Positions 55,652 to 64,000 of a stretch of 64,000 bases of DNA are shown here, one piece after another. Within the stretch, counting starts at the first letter, position 1. Every line of letters begins with the position of its first letter. Origin of the DNA: Cherax quadricarinatus (lineage: Eukaryota; Arthropoda; Malacostraca; Decapoda; Parastacidae); assembly GCF_038502225.1 (NCBI RefSeq), contig NC_091311.1:28086122-28150121 (forward strand). The letters run 5' to 3'. Both the position numbers and the translations under genes were made by a program. The notes beneath the pieces were generated by a model. It was not told the origin of the DNA. It did not search any database and saw only the letters and a list, made by a program, of their open reading frames with translations.

Positions 55652-56705
55652 CTTTTCATTCCATAAGTCGAGATCATTGGTAGCGCAGTCTTTAGGAACA
55701 TAACCTGCTTGAATTATGAATGTGCACTGTATTTTCATGTGCTACCTTGACATACCAAAGGGTCATTTAGATTTCATCACACCTCTTCATTGGCCATTTT
55801 TCTTTAACACATTGGCCATCTCTCATCAAGATAGGGTGACCTTCACCATCACCATCTTACCTGAGACACGCTGACATTACAGGATTTACATTATTTATTA
55901 TGGGAAATATTGCTTCAGTTTTCGTCAGACTATCTGGAAGGAATTAAAGATGAAAACCGAAGTTCCACTGTACAATGTGATGCCCGTAGTTGTGCTTCTT
56001 GTGTTCACTCTGCAAGGATGGGACAGTGGGTAGTAGTCTTGTACTCAAATAATTTTAAAATTTATATCCAAGATTTTTTTTTTTATAAAGTGCAATGAAA
56101 TATTACTACGACATACTTAGTTTTAGCTATGTCCCTGTACAATATAATTTGTGTGGTGAGGAATTTTGAACAAAATTGGCAAAATTATTTAAAGGAAAAA
56201 TAATTATATTATACTGGAAAATACAAAAGGCAAACTGCCAACAACAAAGAAGAAAAGAGACAAATTACAAAACAAGCTTTTTATTTAGGAAATGTCTCGC
56301 TCTGTAAATCTTTCAGGATGGTGGGTTGGGTGACACTAGCAACTTGGGTAACAGTCAGAATCATTTTATTTTTGTATTGAAAACTGTACAGGATCAAGTG
56401 AAGCGAAATTGAATGCAAAGGCCAAAAAAAAAAAAGGGGGGGGGGAGGGGACGAAAATGTAATATCCTACTTTTGCTTTTGCAAGAACATCAGTTGGGCT
56501 TCACTTGATCCTGCACACTGTAATAACCCTTTTGAGTTTAGCACTTAGCTTTGATTGCAATAATAATGATCCTGTACAGTCACCTAAAACACTTTTGGTA
56601 TTATCAGTTTTGCATAAATCTGTCATTAGTGTTGTCATAATGAAAACAATTTTTATTTTTTAGGTAATCTTCAGGAAACATCTTGGATATGATCCTCATG
56701 CCCCT
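55652..56705. other. Tmc intron 8, part
   Basis: Includes a short family B 3' end remnant (about 55800-55850, cattggccatctctcatcaa with gatagggtgacc, - strand) and the inverted repeat at 56389-56513. The rest is unassigned. Confidence 0.5.
56389..56513. repeat. Inverted repeat with 16-bp arms
   Basis: caggatcaagtgaagc (56389-56404) and gcttcacttgatcctg (56498-56513) are perfect inverted copies 93 bp apart. A third partial copy, gatcctgtacag, lies at 56569-56580. Possibly a small foldback element. Confidence 0.7.
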
Positions 56706-58300
56706 TTTTTTATATTATTAACACATCGGCCGTTTCCCACCAAGGCAGGGTGGCCCGAAAAAGAAACTTTCATCACTCACTCTATCACTGTCTTGCCAGA
56801 GGCATGTCTACACTACAGTTATTAAACTGCAACATTAACACCCCTCCTTCAGAGTGCAGACACTGTACTTCCCATCTCCAGGACTCCAGTCCGGCCTGCC
56901 GGTTTCCCTGAATCCCTTCATAAATGTTACCTTGCCTACACTCCAACAACACACAGTCCTAAAAACCATTTGCCTCCATTCGCTCCTGTCTAACACACTC
57001 ATGCACTCTTGCTGAAAGTACAAGTCCCTCACACACAAAACCTTTACTCCCTACCTCCAACCCCTACCCACCCTTCCCTCCACCACAGATTTGTATACTC
57101 TGTCATTCTATTTCATTCCATCCTCTCTACATGTCCAAACCACCTCAATAACCCCTCCTCAGCCCTCTGGATAATAGTTTTGGTAATCCCACTCCTCCTC
57201 CTCCTAATCTCCAAACTACAGATTCTCTGCATTATATTCACACCACACATTGCCCTCAGACATGACATCTCCACTGCCTCCAGCCTTCTCCTTGTTGCAA
57301 CATTCACCACCCATGCCTTACACCCATACAAGAGCATTGGTATAACTATACTCTCATACATTCCCCTCTTTGCTTTCATGGATAAAGTTTCGTCTCAACA
57401 AACTCCTCAGTGCACCACTCACCTTTTACCCCTTGTCAATTCTATGATTCACCTCGTCCTTCATAGACCCATCTGCTGACACATCCACTCCCAGATATCT
57501 GAACACATTCACCTCCTCCATACTCTCTCCCTCCAATCTGATATCCAATCTTCCATTGCCTAATTTTTTTTATCACTTGACTCTTTCCTATGTTTGCTTT
57601 TAATTTCCTTGTTTTACATACCCTACCAAACTCATCAACCAACCTCTGCAACTTCTCTTCAAAATCTCCCAAAACAGTGTCATCAGCAAAGAGCAACTGT
57701 GACAACTCCCACTTTGTGTTAGATTTTTTTATCTTTTAACCGCATACCACCTGCCAACAGCCGAGCATTCACTTCTCTTACTACTCCACATATAAATGTA
57801 TTGAACAACCATGATGACATCACACATCCCTGCCTAAGGCCTACTTTTAATGGGAAATAATCCCCCTCTCCCCTACATACTCCAACCTGAGCCTCACTAT
57901 CCTCATAAAAACTTTTCACTGCCTTCAATAACCTACCTCCTATGCCATACATTTGCAACATCTGCCACATTGCCCCCCTATCCACCCTATCATATGCCTT
58001 TTCCAAATCCATAAATGCTACAAAAATCTTTTTACCCTTATCCAAATACTGTTTACCCATGTGTTTCACTGCAAACACTTGGTCTACACCCCCCCCCCTA
58101 CCTTTCCTAAAGCCTCCTTGTTCATCTGCTATCCTGCTCTCCGTCTTACTCATAATTCTATCAATAATAACTCTACCATACACTTTACCAGGTATACTCA
58201 ACAGACTTATTCCCCTATAATTTTTACACTCTTTTGTCCCCTTTGCCTTTATACTAAGGAACTATGCATGATCTCTGCCAATCCCTAGGTACCTTACCCT
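56706..58300 (-). mobile_element. Family B (RTE-like) LINE, RT part, decayed
   Basis: The - strand contains RT blocks SIPGKVYGRVIIDRIMSKTE, ADEQGGFRKGRGG, MDLEKAYDRVDRGAMWQMLQ, GLRQGCVMSSWLFNTF, SQLLFADDTVLGDFEEKL and C-terminal MKAKRGMYESIVIPMLLYGC, AEEGLLRWFGHVERME, spread over three frames (58201-57719, 57705-57442, 57379-57113). The 3' end lies at the T-run near 56706. Several indels make it dead. Confidence 0.9.
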
Positions 58301-59496
58301 CTTCCATACATTTTTTTTTTCCACTAGTCGGCCGTCTCCCACCTAGACAGGGTGACCCAAAAAGAAATAAAATCCCCAAGTACAACAGTTTAGAAGCATA
58401 TATAAAGATACAATATAAAAAGCGACCTGAAATAATGTAATAAACTCCACATAGAATATAATATCAGGGGCCCAATTATATATACTGTCCTATTACACAT
58501 CCCTCCAAACTGCCAATATCCCAAGCACCACCTTTACCCTTTGACTGTCGCAAACCCCTTTCTGAAACTGTCATTCTATGTCGCAAAATTTTTGGAAAAA
58601 AAAAAAAAAAATTTCTTATGAAATGATAGAGAATATATTCCCGATGGTAATGACACCAAAAGTACAAAATTTAGTCGAAAACTCATGGAATTACACTCCC
58701 ACGAAGTTAGCGGTCTCGGCGACATATACGCATAGGCGATTTCGCCGACTTTGAGCCCTGTTTTTGGCCAATTCCATTGTTCCAGTTGACCAAACTCGTA
58801 GCTATTTCTTTAGAACTCCATTTTTTCTATCAATTGAGTACAAGAAAAATTACCCAATAAAGTGGTCAGAAATTGGCAATTTTACCAATTTCATGCAAAT
58901 TAAAAAAGATGCCAATTTCAAAATAGGGTCCAGAATAAACAATGTAGACATTCTTGGAACTAAAATAACATATCCTCTGTTCATTAGTCACATCTCTAGG
59001 CCCCTCTTATATTACTATTGCATTCTATTTTGATGTTTTATTCATACAAAAAATACAAAATTTATTGTTATGCAGACTACTGCATTATTGTAAAAATGAT
59101 ATAATTAATATCAGTGCACTAGTGAAAGAATATTAGACTTCCCAGTTGACGTGTATTGGACGTGTGGTGTGATTTGCTTACTCTTGAACATTGGTAAAAA
59201 TCGAACATTTCCGCTACTTTGAGCTCATTTTCAAGATAGTTTTCATCGTGAAACTAATCAAAATCATCTCCATTTCTGCAATATGTTTAACATTTTATCA
59301 CATGAGACCATGAAAACGAGAATACAATGATAAATCCTATACGAAAATACACCTCAAAGTCGGCATTTTAATAAAAAAAAACAGTCAAGTTTTTTTTTTC
59401 TCATTATGCACTGTGTGCACACAGACACATTATCTCACATGTGGGCCTACTAGCTTTCTCCTGCTTGATTTGAAGCCGCTAGAATTATTGAGTATA

Positions 59497-61848
59497 CAGT
59501 GGTCCCTCGTTTTTCGTAATTAATCCATTCCTGGAGCCTTTACTATAAACAAAATTTACGATTTACGAATCAATTTTCCCCATAAGAAATAATGTAAATA
59601 CAATTAATCCGTTCCTGACACCCAGAAGTATTAAAACAAAAAAATTTTTTACATGAAATATACATGTATTACATAAACAATACAATGGGAAATGATGAAT
59701 GAAACATTAACAGCATAACACTTACCTTTATTGGAGATTCTTCTTAGTGTATGGGAGACTGGAGGAGGAGGAGAGAGTGGATTGTTTATAGTTTGGAAGG
59801 AGAATCCCCTTCCATCAACACCTCAAGCACCATTTGCTTTTCTGGGGTTGCTTCTCTTCTCTGTTTCTTAATGCCACTAGGACCACCTTGAGAGTCACTG
59901 GAGTCCTGTCTCGCAAAATAACTGTGGAGAGAGCTCTGTTTCTGGCATCTCTTTAACACTTCCCTAAAATGGCCCAAGACTTTGTCACTGTACATGTTGC
60001 CAACCTGGCTTGCAACAACCTTGTTAGGGTGATGTTTCTCCATAAAGCTTTCCATCTTACCCCACATAGTAAAAATCTCTTTAATTTCTGAAGAAGGCAC
60101 CTTCTTCCATCTCTCTTCCTCTTCCTCCTCTGCAGCAAGATTCTGAGCTGCGATGTGTTGCTCTTCCTGCTGAAGCTCTTGCAGCTCCTTAGTGGTGAGC
60201 TCTTCATTGTGGTCTTCCACCAATTCTTCCACATCCTCCAAACTCACATCCAACCCCATGGAACTCCCCAGTGCCACAATTGATTTTACAACAGACATAG
60301 GCTCATTAGGGTCAGTCCCAAATCCTTCAAAATCCCTCTTGTTGACACAATCTGGCCACAATTTTCTCCAGGCAGAGTTCAAAGTCCTGGTAGTCACTCC
60401 CTCCCAAGCCATACCTATAAGGGTTATGCAATGGAGGATGCTGAAGTGTTCTCTCCAAAATTCCCTTAGGGTCAAGTGAGTGTCTGTGGTCAGAGTCAAG
60501 CACCTGTGAAACATTGCTTTTGTGTAGAGTTTTTTAAAGTTTGCAATAACCTGCTGGTCCATGGGTTGGAGGAGAGGAGTGGTATTCGGGGGCAAGAACT
60601 TTACTGTGATGAACCCAAACTCCTCGAAAATTAGGTCATCCAGGTTTGGAGGATGAGCAGGTGCATTGTCCATTACTAGCAGGCACTTGAGATCCAATTT
60701 CTTTTCCAGGAGATACTTCTTCACACTAGGGCCAAACACTTCATTGAACCACTTGACGAAAATTTCCCTCGTGACCCATGCCTTACTATTAGATTTCCAA
60801 AACACACACAATTTACTCTTCATAACATTGTTTTTCCTGAACACTCTGAGATTTTCAGAATGGTACACTAGTAATAGCTTCACTTTGAAATCCCCACTAG
60901 CATTAGTACAAAACATAAGCGTCAGCCTGTCTTTCATAGGTTTGTGTCCTGGCATTGCCTTTTCCTCTTGTGTAATGAAGGTCCTCTTTGGCATTTTCTT
61001 CCAAAAGAGGCCTGTTTCGTCACAATTGAACACTTGTTCAGGTTTCAGTCCTTCAGCCTCTATGTACTCCTGGAATTCATGCAGATATTTTTCAGCCGCC
61101 TTGTGGTCCAAACTGGCAGCCTCGCCATGCCTTACCACACTGTGTATGCCAGTACGGTTCTTAAATCTCCCAAACCAGCCTTTGCTGGCCTTAAATTCAC
61201 TCGCATCACCACTATTTGCAGGCAATTTCTTTACCAAATCTTCATGCAACTACCTAGCCTTTTCACAAATAATCGAAGTCATAAGAGTATCTCCTGCTAA
61301 TTGTTTCTCATTTATCCACACCAATAATAACTTCTCAACCTCTTCCAGTACTGGTGATCTCATTTTTGTCAGCATAGTTACTCCCTTTGCAACAGCAGCA
61401 TCCTTTATTTCCTTTTTCTTGGCCACTATGGAACATAAGGTTGTGTAGGGTTTCTCATACATCCTGGACAGTTCGGCCACACTTGTACCACTTTCATATT
61501 GTTCGATGATGGTTTTCTTAAATTCAATCGTATTTCTCACCTTCTTTACCACAGGCTTGGCACTAGGAGCTTTCTTTGGAGCCATGGTAGCTTATTTAGT
61601 ATACTTTCAAGCACTAAAATAAATGGAATATTATGAAATATTTCGCTGGAGCACGTGAGGGGACCTTCACTCACTGGTAAACAATGCCAGACTGGTTGCC
61701 GCCCCGGCTCATGCCGTGGGTATGCGTTCCGGACAAACTACGACTCGCGAGTCAACCTATGAAAAGCGAGTCCATGTTTATACGAAAATACCCCTATGAT
61801 TGGCGAAATTTACGATTGCCGGGAACTACGAAAAGCGGGGGACCACTG
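59497..61848 (-). mobile_element. Tigger (Tc1/mariner) transposon, 2352 bp
   Basis: Ends cagtggtccctcgtttttcg and (inward from the right) cagtggtcccccgcttttcg; TA duplications at 59495-59496 and 61849-61850. A transposase gene fills the interior on the - strand. This is complete apart from the single stop described below. Confidence 0.95.
59786..61585 (-). pseudogene. Tigger transposase, one in-frame stop
   Basis: A cut-and-paste DDD transposase related to the CENP-B DNA-binding proteins. Start MAPKKAPSAKPVVKKVRNTI at 61585. N-terminal helix-turn-helix: FKKTIIEQYESGTSVAELSR. In-frame TAG at about 61250-61252 follows ICEKAR; the same frame continues LHEDLVKKLPANSG, then CENPB-type HTH (GWFGRFKNRTGIHSVVRHGE), catalytic block VFNCDETGLFWKKMPKRTF, LLVMDNAPAHPPNLDDL and FLPPNTTPLLQPMDQQVI. 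The C-terminus has a Glu-rich helix (LAAEEEEEERWKKV) and ends at 59786. All three catalytic acidic residues appear present (D of CDET, D of VMDN, D of PMDQ). A single base change could have created the TAG. Confidence 0.93.
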
Positions 61849-62340
61849 TATATACGTCCGAAACACTGGCTCGTAAGACTTATATATATGACCAAAACAG
61901 TCAAAGGGTTAAAGTGCAAGCATTGTACTTCCCATTTCCAGAACTCAAGTCCGGCTATATAAAAATAACTGGTTTCCCTGAATCCCTTCACTAAATATTA
62001 CCCTGCTCACACTCCAACAGCTCGTCAGGTCCCAAAAACCATTCATCGCCATTCATTTCTGTCTAACATGCTCGTGCACACTTGCTGGAAGTCCAAGTCC
62101 CTCGCCCACAAAACCTCCTTTACCCACCAGTCACTCTTCTTCCCTCCCGCACCCACTTTCCTGTAAAGACAAACTTCTGCCGAACACTAACACTGTATTC
62201 TTAAACTTACCCCATACATCTTCTACCCCATTGCGTGCATTCTCACTAGCCCATCTGTCCTCCAACAGTTGTTTATATCTTAACCCTAACTGCCTCTTAC
62301 CCTTATGAACTTCAAATACAAAAGTCAAACTATTCTGTCA

Positions 62341-62491
62341 TTACTCAAGCTGCAAATTTCACCCCTCCACCCCCAATCCTTAAGCTCTGCATAGAGCAAA
62401 AGGTCCCAGTAAAAGCTTGTTCTACAATGTCTTTTTTCTTCAGAATATAGATATATAAACATTATTTTGACCTAATGATTAATTTTCGCAG
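62341..62491. other. End of Tmc intron 8
   Basis: Pyrimidine-rich, no further element seen; acceptor ttaattttcgcag. Confidence 0.6.
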
Positions 62492-62580
62492 GATCAGCTC
62501 CGTCAGGAGAGGTCAGCAGAGAAGCGCAAGGCTCAGGACGCTCGCTCAGGCAAGGGTCGTCCAGAGACACCTACCACCAG
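62492..62580 (+). CDS. Tmc: Tmc exon, cytosolic tail part 1
   Basis: DQLRQERSAEKRKAQDARSG, then KGRPETPTTR; highly charged, matching the helical tail that follows the last TMC helix. Phase 0 start fits the exon ending at 53232 across a 9.3-kb intron. Donor gtcagg. Confidence 0.85.
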
Positions 62581-63543
62581 GTCAGGCTCACTACTACTTG
62601 GGCATGTTTGAAGTGGAACATGTATCTAGAAGGATATCATGTGCCTAGATGAAGAGTGATATTAGATGGCTAGATGGAGGTAGGCCTAAATGTAACTAGA
62701 CACAGAATATGGTTCTGTGTAGACTAATAACATGGAAAATTATTTTGTTAAAGTGTAATGTGAAGAATATGATTGATGAAGACTCCTGCAAGAACTTGAC
62801 CAGAAAATTATTATTATTTATTACAATAGAAATTAAGTGCTAAACCCACAAGGGTCATAGAGCTAAGATTATTATATATTCATGGTGAAGCATTAAATGC
62901 TTAGGGGTCATACATTGCCTGTGGAAAAGGACGTAGTATTCATATTTGATCCAAGGATGAAGAGGAGCTAGCTCCACTTCCTTGGATCAATAGCCCTTCC
63001 CTAGCATCAACATACTAGCCCTAATGGGTTTCTTTTATGAACAGAGGTACACGAAGAAGGGCCAATTGTACCTTACTCTAAATCATGTCTCTTGACAAGG
63101 AACAATCACCAAGCAAATAAAGGGAAAGGCAAACACAAATGGGTAACTTTTTAGTACCTGTATATTCCCTTTACCAACATATTTACAATATGTACAAAAT
63201 GTAATAAAGCAGCTGAATGATAATGAGCAAAAGAGCAAAGCAAGTCACTGCAGTTTATCCACGTTAAGATAGACCAGAGCTGTAAGTGTCCTCGACCAAC
63301 CTTTCCACAACCTGTCTTCAGCAGGTTGTGGAAAAAACGGCAACAATTCTGACAGCGAATCATACTCGGGGCCCCTTTCCAAAATACTCCAATGTGACTG
63401 CCAGTTTGGCTGGTACAGAGGGTATGCATGAATGGAAGTGATGAATACCAAATAAATTGTAACGTACTTGGCTCATGTCAGTTTCCTTCCCTCAACATGG
63501 GTTATAATGGTTATTCCTGTGGACTGATATTTGTGTGTTGCAG
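62581..63543. other. Tmc intron 9
   Basis: Contains a longer copy of the short dispersed repeat (about 62808-63010: aattaagtgctaaacccaca, then ctccacttccttggatcaat). Around 63290-63330 is the hairpin-like pair caacctgtcttcagcaggttg. Acceptor tttgtgtgttgcag. Confidence 0.6.
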
Positions 63544-63638
63544 GTGGGGCAGAGTGGCACCAATGACACCCATGCCTAGGGCACGTCTTGATGCCACCAG
63601 CGACCCGGAGAAGCCAGCAAACAAAAAGACTTCATCTG
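63544..63638 (+). CDS. Tmc: Tmc exon, cytosolic tail part 2
   Basis: WGRVAPMTPMPRARLDATSD, then PEKPANKKTSSG; Pro/Lys-rich, low similarity expected. Phase 2 in, phase 1 out, donor gtacgt. Confidence 0.75.
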
Positions 63639-63954
63639 GTACGTCTAGCGCAGCACACTGTCGTTAACTGGCACAGACTAAGTTAAAAAAAATTAATCGA
63701 AGAATATTGAGACCATTAACATTATTCTGTACATTTGTGAAATATTGAACTCTACAAGGGTGTATACAAGTTGTCTACTTTTTTAATACAATTTTTTTTT
63801 TGTGTAACAGTGGGTTCAAGACTTAATATGGGAAGTCAGTGGACCCCCACACAAGTATAGTAATGTATTTATGGAATGCATATGCAAGTTTATGTACTAT
63901 TCATATTGCCTTTTTGCTATTTTATATTCCAATATAGAATACCTTGTCTTACAG

Positions 63955-64000
63955 CACTGTCTCCTGAAGGTGAAAATTACCCAGTCATTCCTCTGTCTGA
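63955..64000 (+). CDS. Tmc: Tmc exon, cytosolic tail part 3 (runs off the window)
   Basis: Acceptor accttgtcttacag; reads ALSPEGENYPVIPLS in the phase left by the previous exon. Cut by the right edge. Confidence 0.65.

Larger units (their letters stand above)
58537..61908. mobile_element. TTAA-type (piggyBac-like) non-autonomous element
   Basis: Inverted ends ccctttgactgt (58537) and acagtcaaaggg (61897-61908). The base context is TTAA on the right (61909-61912) and TTTA on the left (58533-58536), consistent with a TTAA target with one change. No transposase of its own; the Tigger element at 59497-61848 is inserted in it. Without that, its length is about 1.0 kb. Confidence 0.75.
58306..62340 (-). 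mobile_element. Family B LINE fragment split by nested transposons
   Basis: A T-run (58309-58319) and ggccgtctcccacctagaca mark a new 3' end. The 3' UTR runs to 58532 and resumes at 61913 (agtgcaagcattgtacttcc), with the TTAA-type element in between. After ctcctttaccca (62125) the sequence jumps by deletion to the linker region (LEDRWASENARNGVEDVWGK, - strand). Confidence 0.85.

Overview
The window looks like nuclear DNA from an arthropod, most likely a malacostracan (decapod-type) crustacean. The evidence is spliced genes with GT-AG introns, very heavy microsatellite and minisatellite content, several non-LTR retrotransposon families, hAT, Tigger and TTAA-type DNA transposons, tRNA-derived SINEs, and a Tmc gene of the TMC1/2/3 type. 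The taxon is inferred from repeat style and gene type; no diagnostic marker gene is present. A run of 100 Ns at 24509-24608 is an assembly gap.

One host gene is well supported. It is a Tmc (transmembrane channel-like) gene on the + strand, with eleven phase-consistent coding exons from 31497 to beyond the right edge (31497-31686, 32038-32166, 32271-32626, 43698-45463, 46218-46573, 46862-47028, 49009-49200, 52995-53232, 62492-62580, 63544-63638, 63955-64000+). They encode about 1208 residues, from the third predicted membrane helix into the cytosolic C-terminal tail. Both gene ends lie outside the recognised part. The loop between helices 5 and 6 is enlarged to almost 800 residues.

Layout: 0-3.6 kb holds a 25-bp minisatellite, the 3' end of an L2/CR1-like LINE, a tRNA-derived SINE and a polypyrimidine tract. 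From 3.6 to 21.3 kb lies a pile-up of one LINE family (family A). Its copies are repeatedly bounded by (AC)n/(TG)n tracts on both sides, always with the AC strand as the sense strand. One near-complete copy (11430-15657) has ORF1 and ORF2, and a solo LTR sits in one TG tract. From 17 to 24 kb is a zone of minisatellites (19, 12-14, 26, 22, 9 and 30 bp units). From 24.6 to 30.5 kb are an RTE-like LINE fragment (family B), a LINE with a restriction-like endonuclease (family D) between (AT)n tracts, a hammerhead-like hairpin and a Jockey-like fragment.

From 31.5 kb on, the Tmc introns act as a transposon landing zone. The 11-kb third intron carries a composite hAT element (33765-43018, perfect 8-bp target duplication). 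That element holds a Tigger-type non-autonomous element and a LINE with an intact 984-codon ORF. Later introns carry RTE-like copies in antisense, one split by a family C LINE. Another is split by a TTAA-type element that is itself split by a Tigger transposon with a single in-frame stop. All mobile-element functions are inferred from motifs read by eye; no database search was run.
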